Assembly (NCBI RefSeq): GCF_000310145.2
Contig: NZ_AMXA01000002.1
Span: 186,001-250,000 of the forward strand
Origin: Thauera sp. 28
GTDB taxonomy: Bacteria; Pseudomonadota; Gammaproteobacteria; Burkholderiales; Rhodocyclaceae
Direction: 5' to 3'
Length of the DNA stretch: 64,000 bases
Below are positions 32,792 through 42,518 of the stretch, piece by piece. The notes beneath the pieces were generated by a model. It was not told the origin of the DNA. It worked only from the letters and a program-made list of their open reading frames with translations, and ran no database searches. A program made the translations under genes and the position numbers. Position 1 is the stretch's first letter. Every line of letters begins with the position of its first letter.

Positions 32792-32840
32792 TTTTTGCAG
32801 CACTAAGTGCTGCAAAATTGCTGCAGAAGTGCTGCAAAAT
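32792..32840. repeat. three copies of an AAGTGCTGCAAAAT motif
   Basis: One inverted copy (TTTTTGCAGCACT, 32792-32804) and two direct copies (32805-32818 and 32827-32840, 22 bp apart). They lie about 90-140 bp from the tRNA-Leu fragment and just before an excisionase-like HTH gene, which suits arm-type recombinase or excisionase binding sites. Confidence 0.55.
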
Positions 32841-32952
32841 CGGAACATCCCACAGCACCACGGGCCCAACTTCGGCCAGGAAGAAAAGTAAACCGGTCCT
32901 TATTACCTACACTCTGGGCAGTCATGTGACTGCTCACGCTGGAAAATGGACC

Positions 32953-33240
32953 GTGGAGCAACTTCTCACCCCTGAGACACTGGCAAATCTTTTGGGCATC
33001 GCAAAGCAGACCATCTACAACCGCCACTCGGTAGGCGGCGACCTCCCCCGGGTCACGAAGCTGGGCAAGCTTCTGCGCTTCAGACCCTCAGACGTTGAAG
33101 CCTGGCTGGAACAAAAACTGGAATCCGATCATCACCGGAGTCCCGCTGCCGCCTTGCCTGATCAGCCTCCACCAGCACCCAGGCGGCGTGGCCGCCCAAC
33201 AAAGGCCGAACACGTCGCAGCACGGCGCGCCGCTCACTAA
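32953..33240 (+). CDS. AlpA/excisionase-like helix-turn-helix protein
   Basis: MerR-like/AlpA HTH: EQLLTPETLANLLGIAKQTIYNRHSVGGDLPRVTKLGKLLRFRPSDVEAWL, followed by a basic, proline-rich tail with an RRRGRPTKAEH hook. This type of protein is a directionality factor or integrase activator in islands. The start is uncertain: GTG 32953 is chosen because the longer in-frame reading to 32716 runs through repeat DNA and has no conserved content. No integrase gene is nearby. Confidence 0.65.
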   Translation: MEQLLTPETLANLLGIAKQTIYNRHSVGGDLPRVTKLGKLLRFRPSDVEAWLEQKLESDHHRSPAAALPDQPPPAPRRRGRPTKAEHVAARRAAH

Positions 33241-33344
33241 CGATCATTGCGACTCGCGCCACCCCTGATGATGAAAGAGACTACGGGGTGGAGGATGGCG
33301 GGGAGAGGTCGCGCAATATTTTGGCGGCTCGACCCCGCAAGCTA

Positions 33345-34449
33345 TTAACCCGGCAATCAAATAGCTAAATTACTGAGCGTAGCGAACGTACTCATGGCTG
33401 AAATACGACCGCACACGATCCGGCATCGCAGCGATGCGTTCCATGCACGTACGCGCCTTCTCGAGAAGTGCGGCGGCGGTCCTGGCAATCGGCCCGGAGC
33501 GTATCGACGTTTTCAGATCCCGGTTCAGATACTCGTCGGGGTTGAGTTCCGGCGCATACGGCGGCAGGTAAAACAGCTCGATCTTCTCGGTGTTTTCGGC
33601 AGCCCACTCGCGGACACGGTTGGCGCGGTGCACGCGCAAATTGTCGACGATCAGGAACACCTTACGCTGCGCATCCTGAATCAGGTCCTTCAAGAACACG
33701 ATGAAGCGCTCGGCATCGATGGCGCCCTCGAAGAACGAGAAGCGCACCAAGCCCTGGTTGGTGATCGCCGAGATCATCGATGTCGATCCGTGGCGACCGG
33801 CCGGCAGTCGAAGCTCAGGCGTCAGCCCCGCCATCGAGTAGCCGCGCACCCAGTGCGAGTCCTGGCGAATGGCGGTCTCGTCACCCCAGTAGATCTCGGC
33901 ATCCTCAGTCTTGGCGCGCGCAACGATCTTCGGATACTCGTCCTCAAGCCACGCCTTGAGCCGGGCCGGATCCTGCTCAAGCGCACGCTTGACCGGCCGC
34001 TGCGGCGTGAAACCCCACCGCCGAAGGTACTCACCGACGGTGCGAATGGGCATGTCGATGCCAAAGAGCTGCTTGATGGCGAGCATCACTGCGCGACGAT
34101 TCCACAGCGCAAACTCAAGCTGAAGCTGGGCGGGATTCGAGCCGATGATCTTCAAGCGCAGCTGCTCCTCTTGAACCAGCGTCAGAGTTCGTCCCGAGCC
34201 ATGGCGCCGACCACGTTGCCCGCCCTTGATGACGGCGTCGAGGTCGTCAGCCTGGGCGCGCCGCGCCCATTTCAAAACGGTACCGACATGAACCCCACAC
34301 ACTTCAGCGATGTGCGTCCATGTATAGCCTTGCTTGCGCAGTACAAATGCTTGGCGACGAATGTGTTCCAGGGCTTCGGGCGGAAGCTTGCGGGCATCGA
34401 TCTTTTCCATGCCCGAATTATATCAAAACCTATTTGATTGCCGGGTTAA
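33345..34449 (-). mobile_element. IS630-family insertion sequence, copy 1
   Basis: 1105-bp element with perfect 20-bp terminal inverted repeats beginning TTAACCCGGCAATCAAATAG. It is flanked by TA on both sides (33343-33344 and 34450-34451), the expected IS630 target duplication. It contains one intact transposase gene. Confidence 0.93.
33370..34410 (-). CDS. IS630-family transposase (copy 1)
   Basis: 346-residue DDE transposase of the IS630/Tc1 superfamily. An N-terminal HTH (YTWTHIAEVCGVHVGTVLKWARR), a second winged-helix region (LRRWGFTPQRPVKRALEQDP), then DDE motifs EIYWGDETAIR, KVFLIVDNLRVHRA and YLPPYAPELNPDEYLNRDLK. The frame is intact from ATG to stop and spans nearly the whole element, so it looks functional. 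Confidence 0.93.
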   Translation of the reverse strand: MEKIDARKLPPEALEHIRRQAFVLRKQGYTWTHIAEVCGVHVGTVLKWARRAQADDLDAVIKGGQRGRRHGSGRTLTLVQEEQLRLKIIGSNPAQLQLEFALWNRRAVMLAIKQLFGIDMPIRTVGEYLRRWGFTPQRPVKRALEQDPARLKAWLEDEYPKIVARAKTEDAEIYWGDETAIRQDSHWVRGYSMAGLTPELRLPAGRHGSTSMISAITNQGLVRFSFFEGAIDAERFIVFLKDLIQDAQRKVFLIVDNLRVHRANRVREWAAENTEKIELFYLPPYAPELNPDEYLNRDLKTSIRSGPIARTAAALLEKARTCMERIAAMPDRVRSYFSHEYVRYAQ

Positions 34450-34451
34450 TA

Positions 34452-34599
34452 ACGTGACCCGCCGAACTGACTCGTACCCCGGATTGCTTCCACAGTGAGC
34501 GCACGTTAAACAGGCCGTCGGCGACTTGTCGCCTTCAGGCAGTTTCAGTTCCGGCTCCCGCCACCTTCCGTTGTTGAGTGTAATTCGACAGGAGGGCAC
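34452..34599 (+). ncRNA. candidate bridge-RNA region of the IS110-type element
   Basis: The 148-bp non-coding stretch between the IS630 end and the IS110 transposase start contains a GGCGAC-TT-GTCGCC hairpin (34520-34533). IS110-family elements (for example IS621) encode a guide bridge RNA in this left-end position. Assigning it here is an inference from placement; I cannot show transcription or target-loop matches. Confidence 0.35.
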
Positions 34600-35820
34600 A
34601 TGGAACTGACAGCGCTTCACAAACGGGTCATTGGACTCGATGTGCATCAGGCGCAGATCACTGCCTGCGCGATCATCGAAGACGCTGACGGCACAGTGCG
34701 TATCGAGCAACGGCAATTCGGTGGGTTCAAGCGGGATCGACGCGCTTTGGCCGACTGGGCAGCGGCCCTGTCTCCCGACGAAGTGGTCATGGAGAGCACG
34801 GGCATTTACTGGAAAAGTCCGTACGCCGCGCTGGAGGTGGTGGGCATCCGCGCGCAGGTGGTCAATGCCCGGCATGTCAAGAACGTTCCGGGACGCAAGA
34901 CCGACGTGGGCGATGCGCAGTGGCTGGCGACGCTGGCGCGCGCCGGACTGCTGCGCGGCTCGTTCGTGCCGCCGGCAAAACTTCGCGAACTGCGCCTGAT
35001 CTCGCGGCAACGACAGAAGCTGGTCGGGCAACTTGCGTCCGAGAAGAACCGGCTGCACAAAGTGCTGACCGATGGCGGGGTTCGGCTCGGCGTCGTGGTC
35101 AGCGATTTGCATGGGCAATCGGCACGGGCCATGGTCAAAGCCATCATCGACGGGCAGTCGCCGCACGAGGTGCTCCAGCTCGCCAGTCGGCGACTCAAGG
35201 CCAGTCGCGAAGAAATCTTCGATGCCTTGCAGGGCGAACTGACCGACAGCCATCGCTTTGTGCTCGACGAACTGATGCGCCACATCGAGGAAATCGAAGC
35301 CCGTATCGCGCGTTTCGACGCCCGATTGCTCGACGCGCTAACCGATGAGCGAAACGCCTTGGCCTTGCTGCAAACCCTGCCCGGCGTCGATCTCATCGGC
35401 GCGGCGATGCTGCTGGTGGAAATCGGCACTGACATGGATGTCTTCGGCAGCGCCGACCGATTGGCATCCTGGGTCGGAATCTGTCCGGGCAACAACGAGT
35501 CGGCAGGCAAACGCAAATCAGGACGCGTACGCAAGGGCAATCCCTATGTCCGCCGACTCCTTTGCGAGTTCGCTCATGCGGCCAGCAGAACCCAATCCGT
35601 CTTCCAGTCGAAGTTCCAGTCCTTGATCGTGCGACGCGGCCATGAACGAGCCATCGTCGCGCTGGCCCACAAGCTACTGCGCACCATCTTCTTCATGCTC
35701 AACCGTGGCCAACACTACCGGGATCCGGCCACCGACTATGAAGCGCTTTCCGTTCAACGCAATGCCCCTCGCTGGATCAAGGCGCTGACCAAGTTCGGCT
35801 TCATCCCGCGACCCGCCTGA
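34600..35820 (+). CDS. IS110-family transposase (DEDD recombinase)
   Basis: 406 residues. The N-terminal RuvC-like DEDD domain carries IGLDVHQAQITACA, EVVMESTGIYW and KTDVGDAQWLATLARAGLL. A coiled-coil region links to the C-terminal Tnp_20 domain (LLQTLPGVDLIGAAMLLVEIG, ASWVGICPGNNESAGKRKSG with the proposed catalytic serine, RKGNPYVRRLLCEFA). The gene is intact, with AGGAGGGCAC just before the ATG. Short non-coding ends flank it (34452-34599 and 35821-35892). Element boundaries are not certain because this family has no long inverted repeats. Confidence 0.92.
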   Translation: MELTALHKRVIGLDVHQAQITACAIIEDADGTVRIEQRQFGGFKRDRRALADWAAALSPDEVVMESTGIYWKSPYAALEVVGIRAQVVNARHVKNVPGRKTDVGDAQWLATLARAGLLRGSFVPPAKLRELRLISRQRQKLVGQLASEKNRLHKVLTDGGVRLGVVVSDLHGQSARAMVKAIIDGQSPHEVLQLASRRLKASREEIFDALQGELTDSHRFVLDELMRHIEEIEARIARFDARLLDALTDERNALALLQTLPGVDLIGAAMLLVEIGTDMDVFGSADRLASWVGICPGNNESAGKRKSGRVRKGNPYVRRLLCEFAHAASRTQSVFQSKFQSLIVRRGHERAIVALAHKLLRTIFFMLNRGQHYRDPATDYEALSVQRNAPRWIKALTKFGFIPRPA

Positions 35821-35892
35821 TTCAGGCCGCCTTCGCTCCGATGACCTGCTGCGGTCAGGACTTCGCTCGTTCAGAAGCCGGGCTCTTTCACG

Positions 35893-36998
35893 TTAACCCG
35901 GCCCTTAAATACATTCACTACGCAGCATACGCAGCGGCCGGGTGCTTGAAGTAGGACCGGATGCGCTCGGGGAGTGAAGCGATACGTTGCATGATGGCGT
36001 GCGCCTTCTTCAAGAGCTGCGAATCATCGCGGCAGGGAGGCTCCAGGCGCAGCGCGGTCTTGAAGTCGTGATTCAGGTATTCGTCCGGATTGGACTCGGG
36101 CGCATAGGGCGGCAAGTAGAAGAGTTCGATGTGCTCGATACGCGGCTCGACCCAGGCCTGAACGAGCTTGGCGTGATGCACCCGCAAGTTGTCGACGATC
36201 AGGAACACCTTGCTCGTCGCATCGGCGATCAGTCGCTCGAGGAACTCGATAAAGCGTTCGGCGTTGATCGTACCCTCGACGATCTGGAAGGCGATCTCGC
36301 CCCGATTGGTGATGGCTGAGATCATCGACAGCTTGGCCCAGCGGGCCGACGCCTCGAGCACGGGCGTGCGCCCGGCCGGCGCAAAGCCTCGAATCCAGTT
36401 GGTGTCTTCCTTGACCGCCGTTTCGTCAGCCCAGTAGATGACAGCGCCCTCGGCCTTGGCGCGCGCGGCAATGGCCGGGTAGCGCTCGCGCAGCCAAGTC
36501 TGGACCAGATCGTTGCGCTGCTCCATGGCCTTCTTGACCGGACGCTGGGCGGTGTAGCCCCAGCGCTTCAGATACTTGCCCAGGAGGCGATCGGACAACT
36601 GCAGTCCGAATTGCTGCTCCACCAAGGCCTGGATCGCCCGCCGGGTCCACAGGGCGAAAGGCAAGCTCAACTGCTCGGGCGCCGCGCCCACGATGCGCTG
36701 GCGCACCCAAACCTCCTGCGCCATCGTCAGCTTCCGGCACGCCCCAAAGGGTCGGCCTCGGGTCTTTTCGAGCAACGCCCCGGCACCGTCCGTGCGCGCT
36801 TTCCTCAGCCACGCCTGCACCGTACGCACATGGACGCCGGCGATCTTCGCCAACTCCACGCCGCTCATTCCAGACTGCTTATTCAGGCGCAGCACCATCT
36901 TGCGCAGCGTCTCGCGCCCTTCCGAACCCAGCTTGCGTGCATCGATCTTTTCCATGCGCACATTATATAAAAAACAGCTTATTTAAGGGCCGGGTTAA
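35893..36998 (-). mobile_element. IS630-family insertion sequence, copy 2
   Basis: 1106-bp element with 19-bp perfect terminal inverted repeats beginning TTAACCCGGCCCTTAAATA, related to but different from copy 1. The right flank is TA (36999-37000) but the left flank is CG, so the target duplication is missing on one side. The right end sits 19 bp from the first CRISPR repeat. Confidence 0.9.
35918..36955 (-). CDS. IS630-family transposase (copy 2)
   Basis: 345 residues, same architecture as copy 1: HTH (MSGVELAKIAGVHVRTVQAWLRKA), LKRWGYTAQRPVKKAMEQR, and the DDE motifs VIYWADETAVKEDTN, KVFLIVDNLRVHHAK and LPPYAPESNPDEYLNHDFK. ATG 36955 gives the MEKIDARKLG start, as in copy 1; an upstream GTG at 36961 is possible. 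Sequence differs clearly from copy 1, so these are two distinct IS types, not a recent duplication. Confidence 0.92.
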   Translation of the reverse strand: MEKIDARKLGSEGRETLRKMVLRLNKQSGMSGVELAKIAGVHVRTVQAWLRKARTDGAGALLEKTRGRPFGACRKLTMAQEVWVRQRIVGAAPEQLSLPFALWTRRAIQALVEQQFGLQLSDRLLGKYLKRWGYTAQRPVKKAMEQRNDLVQTWLRERYPAIAARAKAEGAVIYWADETAVKEDTNWIRGFAPAGRTPVLEASARWAKLSMISAITNRGEIAFQIVEGTINAERFIEFLERLIADATSKVFLIVDNLRVHHAKLVQAWVEPRIEHIELFYLPPYAPESNPDEYLNHDFKTALRLEPPCRDDSQLLKKAHAIMQRIASLPERIRSYFKHPAAAYAA

Positions 36999-37019
36999 TA
37001 AGGCCTGGGAATCCCCCTC

Positions 37020-38086
37020 CGGTTCATCCCCACGGGCGTGGGGAACACCTCAATCCGCCGAGCCCGCAGCAAACAAGCGACGGTTCATCCCCACGGACGT
37101 GGGGAACACACCGACGAAGCCGCGCGCCTCATCGCGCTGGGCGGTTCATCCCCACGGGCGTGGGGAACACGAGCGAGCCGGATGCCAGCGCGTCCGCGAT
37201 GACGGTTCATCCCCACGGGCGTGGGGAACACCATCGCAGAAACAGCCTAGTGAGGCGTGAAAACGGTTCATCCCCACGGGCGTGGGGAACACGCGAGTCT
37301 TTAAGTAGCCCATCGACAAAAATCCGGTTCATCCCCACGGGCGTGGGGAACACCGGCATGACCGACAAGGAAGTGCGCCAGTTCAGCGGTTCATCCCCAC
37401 GGGCGTGGGGAACACACAGTTAAGCTGCTGGGCAGTGCCTCTGGGACCGGTTCATCCCCACGGGCGTGGGGAACACGCGGCCTCTACTCCCATCACTGGG
37501 TACGCTGCCGGTTCATCCCCACGGGCGTGGGGAACACGTCAGGCGCACCGTGTCCAGCAGTTCGGCCTTCGGTTCATCCCCACGGGCGTGGGGAACACTA
37601 ATGCGGCTTAGACCGCCACGACTCGTCCGCCGGTTCATCCCCACGGGCGTGGGGAACACTGATCGAATACAGACAAGCCGCCTTCGGGTGGCGGTTCATC
37701 CCCACGGGCGTGGGGAACACGCCTCTTCCTTCTTCCCGCTGCTCTCGCCCTTCGGTTCATCCCCACGGGCGTGGGGAACACAAGGTGTGACGAAACGTCA
37801 CGGCTTCCGTTTTCGGTTCATCCCCACGGGCGTGGGGAACACGTCGGCCCAGTCTTCCAGCAGGGCCACGAGAGCGGTTCATCCCCACGGGCGTGGGGAA
37901 CACGGTCTTGCGACCGATGCGGTTGTACTCGACGCCGGTTCATCCCCACGGGCGTGGGGAACACGAAGTCAGCGTGGCCTGAAGCGCTCTATCGTCCGGT
38001 TCATCCCCACGGGCGTGGGGAACACACGGTGAGCAGCGCTCTGTTTCGTTGCTCTCCCGGTTCATCCCCACGGGCGTGGGGAACAC
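37020..38086 (-). CRISPR. type I-E CRISPR array, leader-distal part (18 repeats)
   Basis: Eighteen 29-bp repeats at 61-bp spacing; on the minus strand the repeat starts GTGTTCCCCACGCCCGTGGG and ends GATGAACCG, the I-E type. Spacers are 32 nt except one of 33 nt before 37387. The repeat at 37081 has one substitution (GGACGT for GGGCGT); the others are identical. The pre-crRNA strand is minus, so these are the older spacers. The left end is truncated by an IS630 element 19 bp before the first repeat. Confidence 0.98.
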
Positions 38087-38114
38087 ACGCTGCCCGAAGA
38101 CCTCGCGTTCCTAG

Positions 38115-39820
38115 CCCGCATTTCTCACAGATAGGAGGCGCATCGCGGCCGGAAATATGAGAAAGTTGTTTTGCGAGAACGACTTAACCATACTCCGGAG
38201 GAATCCGCGATGCCGACACAGTGTACCGGACGAAGCCAAGGTGCGGAGCGTATTGAGGGCCGCCAGGTGGCGGTTGATTTCGACGGAGGGCAGATCAGCT
38301 CGGATGCGGGCGCGCTGTTGCTGCGCGAGGTCGATCGCACGTTGCGACTGACCGAGCGGGTGGCGGCCTGCTTCGAGGATGGGCGTGATCCGGAGCTGAT
38401 CGAACACACCGTGCACACGCTGGTGATGCAACGGATCGTGGGGATCGCGCTCGGCTACGAGGACCTGAACGACCACGACCAGTTGCGCCGTGACCCGGTG
38501 CTGGCCACGCTGGCGGGCAAGCTCAGCGCTCGGCGCAAGGGCTGCGAGCCGCTGGCGGGCAAGTCGACCTTGAACCGGCTCGAACATGCCCCCGACACCA
38601 AGGACGGTTCGCGCTATCACAAGATCGCTCACGATCCGGCGGCCTTCGAGTCACTGTTTGTCGAGTGCTTCATCGAGGCACATGCGCAGGCGCCTGAAGA
38701 GATCATCCTCGATCTGGACGCCACCGACGACCCGCTGCACGGCCAGCAGGAAGGGCGCTTCTTCCATGGCTACTACGGCGGTTACTGCTACTTGCCGCTG
38801 TACATCTTCTGCGGCCGACATCTGCTCGCCGCCAAGCTGCGCCGGGCCAACACGGATGCCTCGGCGGGCAGCATCGATGAACTCGAACGCATCATCACCC
38901 AGATCCGCCGCCACTGGCCCGAGGTGCGCATCGTGCTGCGCGCCGACTCGGGCTTTGCGCGCGATGCCTTGATGAGCTGGTGCGAAGCAGAGCACATCGA
39001 CTTCGTGTTCGGGCTGGCCAAAAATGATCGGCTCAAGGCGCAGATCGACACCGAGATGAGCGAGGCGCAGGCCGAATGCACCCAGACCGGCAAGCCCGCG
39101 CGGCGGTTTCGCGACTTCACCTACCGCACCCTCGACAGCTGGTCGCGTGTCCGACGGGTCGTCGGCAAGGCCGAACAGTTACCGGGCAAGGCCAATCCGC
39201 GCTTCATCGTCACCAGCCTGGACGCCCAGCGCTGGCCGGCACGCGAACTGTATGAGGCGCTGTACTGCGCCCGCGGCGAAATGGAGAACCGGATCAAGGA
39301 GTGCCAGCTTCATCTGTTCGCCGATCGCACCTCGACGGCGACGATGCGGGCCAACCAGCTGCGGCTGTGGTTCGCCTCCTTCGCCTACGTCATGCTCGAA
39401 GCGCTGCGCCGCATCGGGCTGGCTGGCACCGAACTGGCCGACGCCACCTGCGAGAGCCTGCGCCTGAAACTGCTCAAGATCGGCGCACGGGTCAAGATCA
39501 GCGTGCGCCGCATCCACATCAGCATGGCCAGCAGTCATCCATTCCAGACCGCATGGCGCCTGGCCCAGGCCAGACTCGCCCCCGGCTGATCCGCCACGCT
39601 ACCGTGGCCCTGCTGATCCGATCGCGCTCCCGTTCGCGCGAGGCGGTCTCATGCCCGAACAGCGCCGCTTGCCCCCTCAACGCACCTGACCGCTCGCAGA
39701 ACCTCACCCGCCTGCCCTCGATTGGCCGCTCGCGGGCCTGAACCCTCGCGGTCACGGCGACGCGTGAAGCAAAAAGCCGCACCACCGGGGGCCGAACCGT
39801 GAGGGTGTGAGAAATGCGGG
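38115..39820 (+). mobile_element. IS1380-family insertion sequence inside a CRISPR spacer
   Basis: 1706-bp element with perfect 15-bp ends (CCCGCATTTCTCACA at 38115-38129 and its complement at 39806-39820) flanked by CTAG on both sides (38111-38114 and 39821-39824). The spacer starting at 38087 continues at 39825-39828; with one CTAG removed it is exactly 32 nt, so both boundaries are precise. Confidence 0.95.
38210..39589 (+). CDS. IS1380-family transposase
   Basis: About 459 residues from ATG 38210 (MPTQCTGRSQG). Motifs typical of the family: DFDGGQISSDAGALLLREVD at the start, EIILDLDATDDPLHGQQEGRF, VRIVLRADSGFARDALMSWCE and CARGEMENRIKECQLHLFADRTS. The frame is intact. It is transcribed opposite to the CRISPR pre-crRNA. 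Confidence 0.93.
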   Translation: MPTQCTGRSQGAERIEGRQVAVDFDGGQISSDAGALLLREVDRTLRLTERVAACFEDGRDPELIEHTVHTLVMQRIVGIALGYEDLNDHDQLRRDPVLATLAGKLSARRKGCEPLAGKSTLNRLEHAPDTKDGSRYHKIAHDPAAFESLFVECFIEAHAQAPEEIILDLDATDDPLHGQQEGRFFHGYYGGYCYLPLYIFCGRHLLAAKLRRANTDASAGSIDELERIITQIRRHWPEVRIVLRADSGFARDALMSWCEAEHIDFVFGLAKNDRLKAQIDTEMSEAQAECTQTGKPARRFRDFTYRTLDSWSRVRRVVGKAEQLPGKANPRFIVTSLDAQRWPARELYEALYCARGEMENRIKECQLHLFADRTSTATMRANQLRLWFASFAYVMLEALRRIGLAGTELADATCESLRLKLLKIGARVKISVRRIHISMASSHPFQTAWRLAQARLAPG

Positions 39821-39828
39821 CTAGAACG

Positions 39829-40589
39829 CGGTTCATCCCCACGGGCGTGGGGAACACGACAGCAAGCGCCCCAACCCCAACCTCATCACCGGTTCATCCC
39901 CACGGGCGTGGGGAACACTTGGGCTTACGCCCGCGCTTGGGCGCTTCGTCCGGTTCATCCCCACGGGCGTGGGGAACACGCAGATCATGCGGACCCGCAC
40001 AGGGCTACCGGCGGTTCATCCCCACGGGCGTGGGGAACACGATGGAACTAGAACACGCCGCACTGGCGACCGCGGTTCATCCCCACGGGCGTGGGGAACA
40101 CGCGATGCAGCAGAACCTGGGCCTCTACGGCGCCGGTTCATCCCCACGGGCGTGGGGAACACACGTGAAGATGCGCCGCCGCCGCCTCCAGGCGCGGTTC
40201 ATCCCCACGGGCGTGGGGAACACCACAGAGTCATTGATCGTGATAAGCGCTGATACGGTTCATCCCCACGGGCGTGGGGAACACACAAAGTCGCGCGCTT
40301 TGAATCCGCCCTGCAGCGGTTCATCCCCACGGGCGTGGGGAACACGGGCCATAGAAGGCGTCCACGATTTCCACAGCCGGTTCATCCCCACGGGCGTGGG
40401 GAACACGCCGTCGCCAGCGCATCGGCGAGGTCGTTGAGCGGTTCATCCCCACGGGCGTGGGGAACACTCGCGACAGCCCGCCTGCATCACGCAGGTATGC
40501 GGTTCATCCCCACGGGCGTGGGGAACACGTGCAAAGCACGTCGCAGTCGTAGTGCTCGGCCGGTTCATCCCCACGGGCGTGGGGAACAC
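39829..40589 (-). CRISPR. type I-E CRISPR array, leader-proximal part (14 repeats)
   Basis: Fourteen identical 29-bp repeats at 61-bp spacing with 32-nt spacers, ending next to the leader and cas2. With the distal part the array has 32 repeats and 31 spacers, counting the one split by the IS1380 element. These spacers are the most recent acquisitions. Confidence 0.98.
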
Positions 40590-40679
40590 ACTTCCTTCAT
40601 CTCCATGAATTTTAATGGAAATATTTGAAGCGTGAATTTTACCGGCTCGTTTTATTGCCATTGGCATGTTTTCGAGTTT
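40590..40679 (-). promoter_or_regulatory. CRISPR leader
   Basis: A 90-bp AT-rich stretch between the last repeat and the cas2 stop codon, in a GC-rich surrounding. It contains a direct repeat TGAATTTTA at 40606-40614 and 40633-40641. Leader position fits I-E systems, where it holds the array promoter and Cas1-Cas2/IHF integration signals. Confidence 0.75.
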
Positions 40680-41883
<1,204 letters not shown>

Positions 41884-41885
41884 GG

Positions 41886-42518
41886 TCAGCCATGCGCTGG
41901 CGCGATCGACAGCATCCCCAGACCCAGTGCCTTGGCGTGGCCGATGCCGTTCACCAAGGCCTGTCCCAGTTGCGCGGGCTCCTCCACCCGCAGCAGGCCA
42001 TCGAACTGCACCACCTGCAGCGTGATGCGCTGGCCGGTACGCCCCTGCCGATGGCTGACACGCTCGCTGCGGCCAATGCGAACATTTAGCGGGGTGAAGC
42101 CGTGCTGGCGCCCCTGGCGGGCAAGCCAAGCGAGTTGCTCTTCTTCACGCAGAAGACCATAGCGCTTGCCGTCGCGAGTCACGGTGGGATTACAGCTGAG
42201 CCGGAACACATGGCTGCGGCCGGCCTGCAGCAGTTGCTCCACAGGTACCGCTTTGTCGGGATGCAGGGCGCGGACGTAGCCAGGCAGTTCCTGCAGGTGC
42301 TGCCAGCGACCGGGCGTGGCGGACTGCAGCAGTACGGTGGCGCCATCTTCCGGCACTCGCTCACCATTATTTTCCAGCCGCCACAGGAAACGTGCCGGCG
42401 GGCTATCCGGGCTCTCGGCATAGACCCGGCTCAGGGTGCGGTGCATCTCATAGGGATTGGCGAGATCGCGCCGTGCCTGCGGGTGGGCGGGGTCAAGCAC
42501 CAGTTTGGACAGGAACAT
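41886..42518 (-). CDS. cas6e: Cas6e crRNA endoribonuclease (CasE)
   Basis: Cleaves pre-crRNA within the repeat hairpin and stays bound in Cascade. 210 residues: [31 protein letters not shown] with the conserved histidine, FLWRLE, and a C-terminal Gly-rich RNA-binding loop [18 protein letters not shown]. The ATG at 42518 overlaps the cas5e end by 26 bp. Confidence 0.94.
   Translation of the reverse strand: MFLSKLVLDPAHPQARRDLANPYEMHRTLSRVYAESPDSPPARFLWRLENNGERVPEDGATVLLQSATPGRWQHLQELPGYVRALHPDKAVPVEQLLQAGRSHVFRLSCNPTVTRDGKRYGLLREEEQLAWLARQGRQHGFTPLNVRIGRSERVSHRQGRTGQRITLQVVQFDGLLRVEEPAQLGQALVNGIGHAKALGLGMLSIAPAHG

Noticed and set aside
37020-40589. Two separate CRISPR loci
   Set aside because: The interrupting IS1380 splits one spacer; restored length is exactly 32 nt, so it is one array.
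36937-40628. Open frames reading HPHGRGEH and SSPRAWGT repeats through the CRISPR array
   Set aside because: These are artefacts of translating the repeats; the 61-bp period and identical repeats show a CRISPR array.
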